Positions 35,277 to 49,093 of a stretch of DNA of 64,000 nucleotides are shown here, one piece after another. The position numbers and the translations under genes were made by a program. Origin of the DNA: Parasponia andersonii (Eukaryota > Streptophyta > Magnoliopsida > Rosales > Cannabaceae); the NCBI GenBank assembly GCA_002914805.1, contig JXTB01000114.1, positions 905,782-969,781 on the forward strand, written 5' to 3'. Numbering within the stretch: position 1 is the stretch's first letter; each line of letters starts with the position of its first letter. Under the pieces are notes generated by a model. That model was not told the origin of the DNA. It was given only the letters and a program-made list of their open reading frames with translations, and did no database searches.

Positions 35277-36099
35277 CTAATGTCTTAAGCTACTAGGGGA
35301 AGGATCCTGAGCAAAGAAATCCTCTGCCTTCTCATAGGATATCGGCTCGTCTCCATCCATAAAATTAGTTAGACTCAATTTTGAACCATATGATACCTTC
35401 AGTACAAAAATAGAAGCAAAGACGTTATTGAACAAAATTAAAAGAAATTCATTTATCATACTCTAACCATAGTGCGGCAAACTTACATTAATTAGGAATG
35501 GGAAATATTGTATCTACTAATTAATTCACATTCTACTTAAGGAAGATATATAGCATAAGATACAAAAGGTACTAGGCACAGCCAACCAGAAGGTAAAAAC
35601 TCCTCCTTCAACTTCCAGACAGTTGGCTGCAAAAAAGAAAAAGAAAAAGAAGGGTCATGCACCAGATGACACTAAAACCTAATGCATCCTACTATATGAG
35701 AAAATTAAGCTCACCTGCCAGCCAAAGTTCAGAGCTAGCTTGACATCTTCCTCAATGCCTAGTTCCTTCCTCACCTACAAGAAGAAAAACTAATGACATA
35801 CTGAATTGAATTAAGCAATCAGCGGATTATAGAAACTGCAAGTCTCACACCTCTTTGCCTGATTTGTGCAGTTTTCTGACACCAGGGGAACATCAATAAC
35901 ATCACGAAAATCAAGCACTGCAAATTTTTTAAGTATAGAATTTTTAGAGAAACTAGTTAAAAATCTGTGCAACATGAATATAATAACAAAGGTTGTATTG
36001 AAAAATGGAGCCAGTTATCTTGCAAATATGCCACATAAAACATACGTGGGCAGTAGCCTGGCAGCGGCATTAGGAACTCGCAGTGAGAATAATCTTCTG
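35277..36099 (-). pseudogene. L-arabinokinase-like gene fragment, broken
   Basis: L-arabinokinase phosphorylates free L-arabinose in sugar salvage. It has a glycosyltransferase-like N-terminal half and a GHMP kinase C-terminal half. Exon-like pieces on the minus strand follow family order: E-D-Y-S-H-C-E-F-L (36099-36041), F-R-D-V-I-D-V-P-L-V (35913-35851, then frameshifted), V-R-K-E-L-G-I-E-E-D-V-K (35774-35715, GT-AG flanks), W-K-L-K-E-E-F-L-P-S-G-W-L-C (35626-35570) and N-F-M-D-G-D-E-P-I-S-Y-E-K-A with F-A-Q-D-P-S (35396-35277, ending in a stop). A large middle part and the rest of the kinase domain are missing. The identification is from memory of the family. Confidence 0.7.
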
Positions 36100-36589
36100 C
36101 TATATGTATCAAGTTTTAAGAAAGAAATAAATTTAGCATTATTGAATTTGCCGGCGAATTCAAAACTTTTCATAGTTCGGGGAAGACAAACGACATAACT
36201 GGAGGGAAAACATAACAAAAAAAAAAAATAGTAATAATAATTTGTCATCCTAGCTAGCTATATATCCACTTGGAATTAAAGCTTAAAAATTAACTTTTTT
36301 TGATGACATAAGTATGTGAATATTCTGAGGTCTACTTTATGGACCTCATTATAAGTTAAAACGATCCCAAGTTCAATGCATTACCATCGAACAAAAAAAC
36401 AAAAGCCTAATAAGTTCAAGCATTCCCTATCTCAATTTCGGGTACTTGCTTTTTCCATGTAAGAAGTATTTGTTGCAACTTGCACGTACGCGTTGGTAAA
36501 GGTCGTTCATGGATTCGAGTACTAGATAATTTCTTTAGTAGTTTTGAATGTAAACGCTTATTTTGGCTGGCCTAACACTGGATATGGAG

Positions 36590-39483
36590 TGTCACGACTA
36601 GAAAACTAAGAAGGTAACTTTTACTAATTTTAAGTCAAAATAGTATTAAATAATAATTTTTAAAATTTCAGAAAATTAAGTATTTTAAATTTTAGCTCTC
36701 AAATATAAGTAAATTTCATATTCAAGAAACTTTTCATTAGTTTAATTTCTCAAGAATATCCTCCATTTAAAGTTTAGAGAAAATTCTAATTAATTAGTTT
36801 AGAAATCTTTGTTTATTCATAATTTTTAGTAAAATGAGTTAAATTAAAACCTTAGGTCCAATGTTCAAATTATTTGTATATTTAAGTACTCAATTTAATA
36901 GAAAAATTATCCTCATATATCTACTTCATAAATATACTAGTATTGGCTAAATAATTTTGACATAGAAAGGAAAGATGATATAGAGTAGGAACCGACCATG
37001 GAAGAGGAATGGAACTGAAAGCTTATGCCAAGCATGCTTATCAAACTACCAGAACAATTACCATAAAATAAATCAATACCTGAAAGTAGGAAGAAGTACG
37101 GGAAGTAAGCACATGAATGCCCAGTAGAGATTTAATTACAGGTTTTTAACCAATATTAAAATATTTACTTTTAAGCTCCTGCATGGTCAATAAAATACTT
37201 AACAGTTTTACAGAAATTCATTTGAACTCAATTTCCAAATATTTAAACATTCCCAATCATTGTAAATCAGTATCTCAAAACAAGCACACATTATTCAATT
37301 CTTCATAAGTACATTGAATACCACTTAATTCCATAACGTCTAATGTATATGGCATACATGAGTTCCAACTATCTATGTGATTATTCAAGTCACATATTTG
37401 ATGACTGTGAGTTTTTGTTCTTTTTCTTTTTATTTTTTTATTTTTCTTTTATATTCCATTGTTTTGTTGAAACACCGTGATTCCAGTGTTCTTTTGGAAT
37501 ATCATGATTCTATCAACGCTGCGGAAGATAAATATGCAATGCAATGCTATATAAATAGCATAAATTAGAATATGTACTATTTTCCACAATTTCTCAAACA
37601 GACTATGTAGTATTTTTAATTCAATCTAAATTCAGTTTACAAAACCAAATTCTCAATTTATTTACATTTTCTAGAATTTTTGGTAGCATAACAGCTATTT
37701 TTAGTAAATCCTATAAAATCTAATTCCTACATAAAATAATTCCAAAATAAGATATATGGCATGACAACCAGCGTGAAGTGCCTCCCATCCAATTTAAATA
37801 TCAATTTATCTTAAAATCTGATATAATCACATTTTTACAAAATATTTCATAAAATTCTATATTTAATCAAAACATATAAATTCACAATTAAACCAAATTT
37901 TAAAATCAATTAATTGAATATCTACCTTAATCAAGTGACTAGATAGCACTATGATGCTATTGAGAGTGCTTGACATTGTTTGATGGTCGTTCAGAGGGTC
38001 GAAGGTTGTTTTTGAACTCTCAATCATGAGGTTTAAAAATTCAATTTTCTAACAAAGCTTTGAATCATGAAATAAACCTCACCACTAAATTCCTAGCACC
38101 TGAATTAACTAGGTTAAACATATAATTCAACAAATTTGGGTTTCAGGCTAAGACTCAACCCCTGGCACGCAAAATAAGTCAAATCTCGAGCTTTGGGTCT
38201 CGAAATTTGTGCCACATCGAAATATAGTAATATTTTATATCAAAGTTTGTCTTTTGACCTCACACAGTCCGAATTCGAAGTTAGAATTCAATTTCGAGGT
38301 CTTAAGCCTTAATCGGGCCTTAAATCTAAATGTTTTCAAAAATGTCTCTTTTATCATTTTTTTTCAATTTTAATAATAACACATCTTTGGTTCCTCGATT
38401 AAATACAATATAACCTTACTTATTCATGGCGTAAGTTGCTCTTTCATCTCATATAATTTTCATGAAATAATTATAAAATATCATTTTTAAAAAATATTTA
38501 GAAAAATACCACACTTTCCATTCAAAAAATGTCTCTTTTCCAAATTTCATTTCAATACAAAATTATCATATTCATTCATCTTTCAATCTCCTCTTTTACT
38601 CCATAAACGTTTCATGACCAAAATAGTTTGTTTACAAAAATAATTACTAAAAAATCACTTTTCTAAAAATAATTACAAAAATATCAAAATTTCAATTTGA
38701 AATTCTTAACAATCGGAAATTTAATTCCACAAAAGCAACTATCCCTTTTTATTTATTAAATCCTCCAATAATTTTATTAATTATCACCAACAAATCATAT
38801 GTTATTCAAAATATTCATCAAAATACCAAATTTAAATTTTCAGAAAATGTCCAAAATAAGTCAATTGCTCATTGGAGCTTATTTGTGAGAAAATAGTGGT
38901 CAAAACTTATAAGGTTAGCTTTGGAGAGAAGTCCTCGACCTTCCACGGCGGCTGATGGTGGAATTGGTGGCTGCAATCGCCAAAAAGGGAAGTAACAGTC
39001 GCGACTTTGAAGGCTCCTCCACGTGGCTGAGCGGCGTAGGCACGGGCAGTGGTCGGCAGCTCTCCACCGTTGGTAGGTAGCGGAGCTTCCTAGGCAGGGC
39101 ATTGGTGAGGAGAATAGGCAATGTGCCCACAATGGCTTTCGGTAGAGCTTTAGGGCCTCAAGTGAAAAAAAAAAAATGGAGGAATTTAAAGAAAAATTGA
39201 GGAGTTAGAGGGACACGTGTCAGCAGCTGAGCAAAAGGGCACTATTTTCACTATTTATACTTTGACTCAATTTCTAGAATTTCTTTCATTCTTGCCCTTA
39301 AAAATTTTCTTTTTAATCCTTGTTTTATAAATTTCATTACATTTTGCTCAAAGAAATCTAGTCTAACTTTCCATCCAGATTTGTTTTAGATGTTTTTATT
39401 TTATATTTCAAAAATATGAAATTACCCAAAATATTCTTGGACAAAATTATCATTTTACCTTATTTTAAAATCCAGTTTTCACA
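36590..39483. mobile_element. Solo LTR (2894 bp) with TGGAG target duplication
   Basis: It starts TGTCACGACTAGAAAA, ends TTTTCACA, and is flanked by TGGAG at 36585-36589 and 39484-39488. The flanks rejoin to a plausible uninterrupted sequence. Long stretches match the solo LTR at 3197-5458, for example around 36990-37080 and 37925-38150, including the GGTCGTTCAGAGGGT phrase at 37986. ORFs inside, such as those at 38869-39132, are GC-richer LTR sequence, not genes. Confidence 0.83.
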
Positions 39484-39488
39484 TGGAG

Positions 39489-40168
39489 TATCTAGGGCCA
39501 CACCTCAAGCAATCCTCGTTACTAGTAATATTAGGTGAGGTTAAGATAACACACTCCATCACCCGATAGAATAAGATGTAAGATGCCTAAAAGATCCTCA
39601 ACGAACATTCTTAGTGGGATTGGAAACTTTTATGATAACATACAGAGATATCACTCTAATCATTACTTCCTCTCCTTTTTTTTTCCCTTCTACAAAGAAA
39701 AGTAAGATATACATAGTTAACAAACAAATCCCCAAGTCCGATATCATATTCTAAAAAGGTTCCAGCTATTAACTTCTTGTTTGTCCTTTTTGGCAGAGTG
39801 GAAACAAATGCATATAAAATCTATTTATGCTTACCATACGCATGATATACTGTATTTTCAAAAAAGTTACAGTACTGCCACGAGTCATGAAGACTCGAGA
39901 AACGTCGTTACTTAGAGAGAGAAAGGCCCCTAGTCGGTTTTAATTAGTCATGCATATGCATGTTTAACTCTAGTCCATTTATTATGAAAATGTTTATTTC
40001 AAATATTTTTGGACTCTGCGAAAATTCCCAAAATGGATGCTTAACTTTAGTGGTCTGAATTTGCGGCTGCATACTTTCATTCGTTTGAGTCAAGCTCCTT
40101 TGATTATCATGTGTGGAGATATGATGTATGTACAGTGCTCTGCTTCCGGTTTAGACAACACGAGTGTG
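39489..40168. other. Spacer between solo LTR and Helitron copy B
   Basis: No gene is recognised. A perfect 14-bp palindrome CATGCATATGCATG lies at 39949-39962, shared with MADS intron 1. Confidence 0.5.
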
Positions 40169-40704
40169 GTAATCCACGTTTTTGCTGCGAGTTAAATTCA
40201 ATTATCATATAAGTAAAATAAGTTAATGTATGTAATATAATTAATTATTAAATTGTACAAATAGTTATTTATAAAATATTATTTACAATTTGTCATATCT
40301 GTTTATAATAAGATAATATTTGTTTATAGTATGGAAAACTATTATTTAAAACATTACAAAATATTGTTGTAATTAAAAAAGATCAATTATCGATTTTAAA
40401 GTTTTTGTTTTCCTCTTTTTTTTTTTTGTTGTTCTTCACTGCAATTAAAAAAATAATTATTTTAGAATAGGGAAAAGGAATAAAATTAAATTATTTGCTT
40501 ATTTAAAGAAAGGAAAGTTAATGAATTTTTTTATTCAAATATAAAGTATCTATTTTCAGTAATTACCCGATTGATCTTTGTTTCTTTTATCAATCTGTTG
40601 ATGTTATTTCTGATCTGAAATTGAAAAAATATATTATGAGTTAAACCATAAATGATATATTTTATATTCTATTAAGTTAAATATAAATTGATAGTAATTT
40701 TTTA

Positions 40705-42773
40705 CCTTTCGGTAATCTTCTTTGGTTCAGGTGCTTTTGGATCTAATGGTATGACAGGTATTGTTTCTATTTTCGAGATAGTCGTTGGTGTCGGAAGGAA
40801 TAATATGACAGATTCATCATCATCAAATATTTTTGATATAATTGTAGAAATTAGTGCTCCTCTAATTTTGAAATAAATTTGAAATATTTTCGTTTGTCTG
40901 CATAATTGTTCAATTATTGGTGGTAATACTGTTGGATCAGTATAGTCTTCTTATATTGTCAATTGTAGAACATGGCTTTTTGATTAGAACTTGAGCTATT
41001 TTTTCAAATATTGTTATTCTTATGACACTTGTGTCATCTCATATTATGGGATTTAATTTGTACCTGTTGAGAAGATGATGTGAAAAAAAAAATTACATAT
41101 AAAAAATAAAAAATAAATATTTTGATTAACAATTGGTGATATAAATTGTAATTTGGTTTTATGAGCATATTAATTGAAAAAATATTAATATAAATTATTT
41201 AATTATATTTTGTACCATGGAGTTGGAATTGATATGAGATGACCATGAATGTCGCACCACCATCTAATTCATGTCTCGCAAACTTGCCTGAAACATTGGT
41301 GGTAGGAGTTATAATACCAGTCTTGATGTGTTTCAAATTTAAATATTATTGCTTTCATTGTGAATTTAATTCTCTGGAAATAAATAATAAGATATTAGTG
41401 TAAATCATAGTATAATATATAATGATGTTTTTATTCATATTATTTATTTTTTTGATGTGTTGTGTGAGATAATCTAATTGATTTAACTCCGTAACTATTT
41501 TACTGTTTTGCAATTTTTTTTGCTCTAGTGGTTGCCTTTCTTTTGGAACAGGAGTTGGAAGGCATTCGACGTGTTATGTTGTGTGTTGAAATCTGAATAA
41601 CAGATTAATAAAAAAAAATATTTAATGAAGATCAGTAAAATATGTTATATTTTTCTATTTTATAGCTTAGAAAAATGTATAAAATAATTATTACATTGTC
41701 TTCAATGCATTGGCTTCTGGTATGTCTATATTCATATAGTATATTGATGCGCTTGTACTCGCAGCATATGTATTTCCTATTTGATATAGAGATTAATATT
41801 AATTATTATATAATTAAAATGTGTGAATATTTTTATTTATTAATACAAAATGTAATTATGAATTACCTAACCTAAATATTATTTTACTGTCATAGAGGTA
41901 AAAGTTGTTATGATTGTTTCCTCTACAGTTTTAATAATATCTGTATTAAATTTTTTTTTGTTATTCCTTCCCATAAAATGATTTGCAGTTTTTCACTCCT
42001 GTAAGAAAAATAAAATAATATTAAATTATAGTCAATCTAAAAAATAAAATTGTGTTTAATATGTATATATTAGTAATAATTAAATCAATTACCTGATGTT
42101 CTATATTATCATTGTTCGTCTTAGTGTTATTTTTCCTCTGATATCTGTTTCTTCTATTTCTTATATTTCTACTAATATTCCAATAACATCTAAAGAAAAG
42201 GAAAAAAATCAGATAAAAAATTTAAATAATTATTAATAAATATGTAAAAAAATATTGTTATAATTAATAATATCTGATAAAATATCATAGATATCTATCC
42301 TTGATGGTAGTTAGTCAAAATCTATGAAATAAAATTTATGCATTGGAATATTTGTTGTTAAGATTGTCATCAGATTGAATGATGTTGCTCTGGCAAATTA
42401 CAGTATCGCATTATGTAGAACGATTCGAAAATTTGGTTTATTGGATGCTATAGTGAAATATAATCCACGTCTCGAGCTTTGATTATTCCATGTATTACTT
42501 CATGCTGCATTTTACAAAAAAATTATTTAATGATTATATGATATTTAGTGAGGTTAAATATTAAAATAAATACATATAATTATATTAAATTATAATAAAG
42601 TCTAATATAAGGTAATTTAATAATATTTCTTTTACCTCATGAACAACTAAAACATAATCAAGACTTATTAGATGTCCGGTTGTGTAATCATTATTATGCT
42701 AGAGTCTATTAATGTGAGTTTCGATTGTTCCATAAATTTCATTTAGTTTAAGGAATCATATTGGTATTGTCAT
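40705..42773 (-). pseudogene. RPA70-like gene of Helitron copy B
   Basis: A single-stranded-DNA-binding protein relic. The start at 42773 reads M-T-I-P-I then a stop. Exon 1 continues N-N-D-Y-T-T-G-H-L-I-S-L-D-Y-V-L-V, uninterrupted. Next come an M-Q-H-E-V-I-H-G-I-I segment (about 42510) and K-P-N-F-R-I-V-L-H-N-A (about 42440). T-N-I-P-M-H-K-F-Y-F-I follows, typical of the plant RPA-like N-terminal OB fold (DUF223). D-V-I-G-I-L-V-E then R-R-T-M lies at about 42200-42110, and the tail with R-G-A-L-I-S-T-I at 40876-40705. AT-rich introns separate the pieces. Several stops are present. Confidence 0.75.
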
Positions 42774-42992
42774 TTTTTTTAACTGTAAAACAGAAAATTT
42801 CATCAAACAAAAGTTATATTAGGAATATTCAAGAATTTTATATGTAGAAAATCAAAAGAAGTATATAAACATTTATATTCAAACAATATCTGAATTAATA
42901 GTCTAAATTTTATACTTATATAATATTATGTAAAACTTCTTTATAGACTATATTTTTAATATGAGGTGGATATTTATTGATAGATTCATTTA

Positions 42993-42999
42993 TTAATAA

Positions 43000-43038
<39 letters not shown>

Positions 43039-46000
43039 CCTTTAGGAGTTGTTACTCGAGACAAAGCTACATATAATTGACCGTGTGTAAAGATTTTATT
43101 TTCTAAATAAATATCTACTTTATTTAATGATTGTCTTTGACTTTTATGTTTTATCACTGCATAACATGTTTTTACAAGAAATTGTCTTCTTTTTAATGTG
43201 AATAGCCATCTAAATTCATTTACAATCATTTCTATTCTTGGAATGTATACTTTTTTAGTGTCATTATTTGAACTAATAATTTGACTTTCTATGATTCTAT
43301 TTGTTAATTGCGTAGTGATAAATCTTGTTCCGCTATATAATCTCATTGATTGATTTAAATTTTGTAGTAACATTATAGGAATTCCTATATTTAGATTTAG
43401 TTCATGTGGTAGTATGTCCTTAAAATTTAAAGTATGCAAAAATTCTTAAGGATATAAGAGATTAAGCTCATCAATGTTTTCGGTTGAGGCTATTATTTTT
43501 TCGTAACTACAATAGGTTTTGATTCATTAGATATTAACAGATATTAATGACAGTATATATTTATTTATATCGTCAGTGATTTTATTTTTCGGAGTTATTA
43601 TTGCTCTTTATTGTATATAATTGATATTGCTTAATTTTTATCAAAATCGTCATATATTAATTTTGAAATTTTTTCAATTGGATGTAAATCTTTCTGTATA
43701 ATATATTTTTCAGGTATTTTAATCCACGTAGCATCTTCATTTTCAAAATCTTTTATTACTTCTGCAGTACCGTTTCCAACATTTAATATCCATTTGAAAA
43801 ATTCTAAAATTTCATTTTTTTTTTCTAGTTCTATAGTATTTGGATTTTTTTTTTAATCGCATATTTTCTGTTAATGACAATAATTTAAAATGTGGTCATA
43901 AATAAGAATTATATTCTTACATATATTATATCCTCTTTTGTTCCAGTAAGGATAACATATAAGATTTGTCAAAAATCACCACCTAATATAATTGTCATTC
44001 CACCAAAAGATTGGTCAAAATTATTTCTTAAATTTTATAGTATTTTGCCTAAGGCTTCAAAGTAGTATATATTATTCATATGCCTCATCCCATAATATTA
44101 GTAATGTTTTTTTTGATTAGTTTTGCTAACTAAATTTCTTTTCTGATATGACAAGTAGAAATTTTTTTTGTAGATAAAAGTATTTTAAATCTTGAATGTG
44201 TAGTTCTGTCTTTAGGTAATAATAATGAAGCTATTCTAAATGATGCAGTTGTTGAAATAATTTTATTATTTGATCTGATTTTTATAATAATTGTATTCCA
44301 TAAGTAAGTTTTTTCAATATCTCTATATCCATAAATAAAAAATAAATTTTACTTTTTAATTGTGTAATGATTCTATAACTTGTTCATAAATATAGCATTA
44401 TTCATTATTTAAATTCTTTTCTAAAATAGTGTTTTCTTGTCTTAGCTTATTAATATCATAGTCTAGTTCTTCCGATAAAAATTTATTATTTAAATCATCA
44501 ATTAATGTCCATATTGATAGAGGTAAATTAAAATTCATTATAGTTGATGAATTTAAGTTTAATTATTTTTCTAATTCATATAATACATAGTCGTATAATT
44601 TATTTTCACGAATTTGAAAGTTTGGATTATTGAATAAAATTTTAATTCTGTGTAAAATATCCTCTGTCATAAGTTTCCAATGATTTTCAAGTAATCTTGT
44701 TAGATTATTTATATTAAAAATAATTAAATTATTGTGAAGAATTATCATAATTGATGTGATATTGACCAGAATGAGGCATCTAACATTGATTCGTTCCATT
44801 CTCTATCATCTCCTAATAAGCCTAATGCACTGCATGCTGCTTGATTTGTTGAATATGTTATACCATTAATGGTTCATATGGATTCAAAGCTTGTTGCACC
44901 TCTTTGATGATTTAATAATAATTTTAGATAATATAATTCTCTAGAATTTGGATGGATATAAAAAATTCATCTAATTGAATATCTTGATTTTCTTAGAGTC
45001 CAAATTTTGTCTTCATTATTCCATACCCATTTAGTAGGAAATTCTATATAAGAAAGTTGTCTAGCTTCTGTATTAATTTTATTTATTTCTATCCACTCTG
45101 TCAAAGTTATTTTTTGAATTTATGGTTGTCTGATTATATTATCAAGACATTGATTTGAATAAAATATTATATTTTGCATTTGTGGCAAATCAATTATTAA
45201 TCTTTGTATTGTCATATTTCTTTGATATATTGGATATCCATATAATCTCCATAGAGTTTATATGGTGTTGTATACTGATAGTTAATATAATTCTTTATTT
45301 CATCTATTTCTATATAAATAATTTGTCTAGATTGTTCTGTATATATATTATTTTCTATTATTGTTTTTTATTTTGTTTGGACTTTTTGCTAAATACTAAA
45401 ATAAATATTTTATTAACATATATTGTAAACATATTTCGACATTTATATGTACATGAAACTTTAAACATAAATCTTTATTATAGGGTACCACAAATCTATT
45501 ATCTAATTTAATACCTTCTTTTTATATATAAAATATTGTATTCCTACGTTTATAAGTAGCAAATCCATTTTTTTCGATAGTTATTTCACTTTTAAACTGT
45601 ATAGGGAATTTTTTATAATAAATTGAGTTTTTCATGCATGGAGCATTTATTTTCACAGCGTCATATGGTCCATACATAATGAATTTTGCTATTATGCTAT
45701 ATTCTTATGGATTTTTTTTCTAGGATCTAGTATTTCAGCTTAGATAAATTTATCTATTTGTGATGGTTAAGCTAATTTTTCATTTGGACGTAGCCAAAAT
45801 AAAAAATGGCAATGAAGAAGACCATGTTTTTTAAATTTGACAACGTATAAATCTATATAACAAAATTTTAAAAAATATAAATAAGGAAGATGTTAGCTTT
45901 AATAAAATAAAATTACTATTTTTTGAATTGTTTTTTAATTAAAAGAAATAATATGATCTAATCTTCGATGATTGTTCTGAAAATTTTATCAATTTTAATA

Positions 46001-47684
46001 GTAGATAAATTTTGATTTAATTTTATTTTAAAAATTCTTATAATTATATCTGGCTTGTCTTCATGCCTTTGACCTGGGATTTTATTTAAGGTGCATGTAA
46101 TTTTAGGATATTTAAGATTCCATATAAATGTTATAAATAAGTCAGGATTTCCATATGATCTGCATATTGTCATTACATCTTGATAATTTTAGATCATGTA
46201 TCTAGGACTTCTAATATGGCTAAATGGGAGGATAATTCTTTTGTCAATTACTCTAGCATCTATGTCTCCTCTTGCAACAGCGTCCTAGATGCCTTGATAA
46301 ATTTCGGATCGTAAATTGTTTTGATTTTTTCTGACATAGTCTAATCGATATTCTTTAACGTAAGTATATACATCAACTATATATTATTGGAAAAGTCTTT
46401 CACTTTTAAGTAGAATATTATTTTCATTTTCTCTTTGTTGTAACTGATAGCAATAGAATGCTCTCATAGGTATTCTATTTGTTGAAGGTCATTTTTCAAG
46501 TCTATCCATATTCCAATATAAATCAATTCTATAACCATCTAATCTGTATGGGAATAAGAGTGGGTCTTGTAAGGTCATATAAGGTGGATGTAATTTTGTA
46601 ATTCTTTATAAGTTATCTATTTTATCTTGAATTATAATGTCTCTTCTTTCTTCGTATTCACCAATATTTCCGATAATCAAACTTTCTATATCATTTGAAG
46701 TAGGTAGTTTATATTGATTATTATCCCTAAGTCGATGTCCTATTAGTCTTAGTTTCATGGATAGAATTTTATTTTTATTGTACCTATCCTTAACTATGAA
46801 AAAAAGTTTTACTAATTTATTATTTTTATAAAGTATTTTAATTAAGTTTTTAATAATTAGTTTTGCTAATACTTTTGATGTATCATCAAACAAAAATATT
46901 GACATTCAGTTTTTAATTTCATTTTCTGTGTCATATATATAATTGAGAAAATTTTGGACAATTATTATTTGTTGATAATAATGGTCTAATGAGATGATGT
47001 ATTTGACCACTGATTTTAAATGTATATGAACCATCTGAATTTCTTGTACTTTATTCTATATTTGCTCTGTAACATGTAAAAACAAACATAGAATAAAAAG
47101 TTCAAATATTTTTCAAAAATGCGTACTCAGAGGATCCCCGTATGATCAAGTAATTGATTGAGTATAGGGAGAATTTTTTATTAGAGGGAGTTTAACTTTT
47201 CTATCTTTACAACATAGATTATATTATAGGGGATAAGTTTTTTTGGTAGACGTAGGAATAATTTCCAAGATCGTGATTATTGCAGATGCAGGAACAATAT
47301 CAAAGATCGTAATATTTATTCACATTGCCTGTAATACAATATGGAATAGAAATATAGAGTAAGTAAATCTATATAGATTTGAATTTATGATTATAAAAGC
47401 TGTTTTGTTTTATTTTCTTTATTTCTATAAAAAGCAAACAAATTACTCCGTGTGTTCAAATTAGTTGATCTTGATGGCTCAACTAGATGGGAAAAATTTA
47501 CTTTGGAATTTGTAGCACTTGATATTAGAATGATTCTCAATCAACGAATAGTATCTGAAATAATACTGGAGTTCTCATATTGATAATTTATAATATCAAT
47601 ACGACTTAGTGTAGGATCTTCATGTAGGAGACAATCATAACGCCATTTATATTGATGTCTCGGCAATGAAAAATTTTCTGACAT
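42993..47684 (-). pseudogene. RepHel (Helitron Rep/helicase) copy B
   Basis: Starts M-S-E-N-F at 47684. Helitron_like_N pieces follow (46905-46606 with K-L-R-L-I-G, 46173-45958 with G-N-P-D-L-F-I-T-F). The HUH motif is H-C-H in H-G-L-L-H-C-H-F (about 45815). The tyrosine motif is broken by a stop in Y-L-F-stop-Y-L (about 45400). A linker has N-H-W-K-L-M (44799-44563). Walker B G-G-D-F is followed by TGA (43981-43979). The Pif1 C-terminus (43439-42993) is open, with G-I-P-I-M-L-L-Q-N-L and H-G-Q-L-Y-V-A-L-S-R-V. Its last residues (I-Y-I-Y...) are a translated (AT)n run, so the true end is lost. Confidence 0.85.
43004..43036. repeat. (AT)n microsatellite at the RepHel 3' end
   Basis: About sixteen TA units immediately after the helicase L-S-R-V...G-L-Y codons. 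Expansion has overwritten the original stop codon region. Confidence 0.95.
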
Positions 47685-48640
47685 TAATTTATTATCTACT
47701 TAAATAAAAAAAATTAAACAAAATATTATTTTATTAATAATTTCTATTGAAAATTTATGGAATAATAGAATAAGACTATTTAGACATAAGATAGTTGAGA
47801 TTTTTCTTGGTAATTATTTTTTCATGATATTTATTCATTTATTTTATATTTATTAAATTTTTGATAACTCCTTTTAATATTATTATTATGTTGCTATATT
47901 CAAGTTATTTAAATTTTTTAAATTTAGCTATATGTTAATATTCTTTTAAATACATTTTATCAACTATCTCATTTTTTGTGATTGTCAAGAACATCTAATT
48001 TTATTATTTTTTTCAATGCTTTTGTTATTATATTAACTTTTAGATATAGGAACCATTTTTTTGTTATTTTTAAAAGAACGAAATTATAGAAAAAAAGATG
48101 ATATTTTTGTTTGGGGAGTATATTGCAAGTATATGTTTTAATCTAAAATAATTTAATTTGAATTGTTTTATTATTGATTACTAATTAATGCGAAATAATT
48201 TAATTTTAATTGTGTAATATTATTGATTATAATATTAATTGAAAATATTTTTTCTAATTTAAAATTTTTTAATTTTATATACTAATATATATATTTTATA
48301 GAAAATATCTATTCCTTTTTATTTTATTTCTTCTATTTTTACTATTAAATTATCTAGATATAATCTTTTTTTACGTTATTAGTGATAATATATGAATACA
48401 ATTGTCCAAGGAAAACTTAAATTATCTATATTTTTTAAGCTTATTAAAAAATACCAATTTTTTATATTTTATATAATCAAAATTTTATACCAAAGTTTTT
48501 TCTATAATGTATATCAAAAAATCCAATTTAAATATATGCATAATTAATTTTATTACAATACTTAAACTATAATGTTTTAATTATTGTGGATAAAAAGCAA
48601 AGTGTAAAACTGATATAAGTTATTAAGGTTATGAGTTTGA

Positions 48641-49093
48641 GTTATTTATCTAAAATGTTTTGATACTATGATTTTTTTTATTTATTCTTTTTCCTATATT
48701 CTTAACATTGGTCAATATTTTTTTGCTTCCCTTTTTTGTTATTATAATTGCATGTTTTATATGTATACTTTAGGGTGTAAATTATCTAAACTAAATACTC
48801 CTTTGAGTTATTCGCCAAAGTCATAATCAAGTCCAAAGTACAATATTTTAATTCTATACAAAATCGTTATTTATCTAAAATGTTTTGATACTCTGATTTT
48901 TTTTCCTTAATTTGTTTTCTATATTCTTAAAATTAGTCAATATTTGTTTGCTTCTTTTTCTTTTTGATTGTAATTGCATATTTTATATGTATACTTTAGG
49001 ATATAAACTATTTAAACTAAATACACTTTCATGTTATTAGCTAAAGTCATAATGATCAAGTCCTAGGTACAATATTTTGATTCTATACAAAAT
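48641..49093. repeat. Direct tandem duplication, 225-bp units
   Basis: GTTATTTATCTAAAATGTTTTGATACT begins at 48641 and again at 48866, and the whole unit through ATTCTATACAAAAT is repeated with modest divergence. It lies in the Helitron leader upstream of RepHel. Confidence 0.9.

Noticed and set aside
38869-39132. Overlapping minus-strand ORFs of 71-87 residues
   Set aside because: They lie wholly inside the second solo LTR, have no recognisable domain and reflect its locally higher GC.
42993-43050. I-Y-repeat protein tail
   Set aside because: It is a translated (AT)n microsatellite, not a protein feature.
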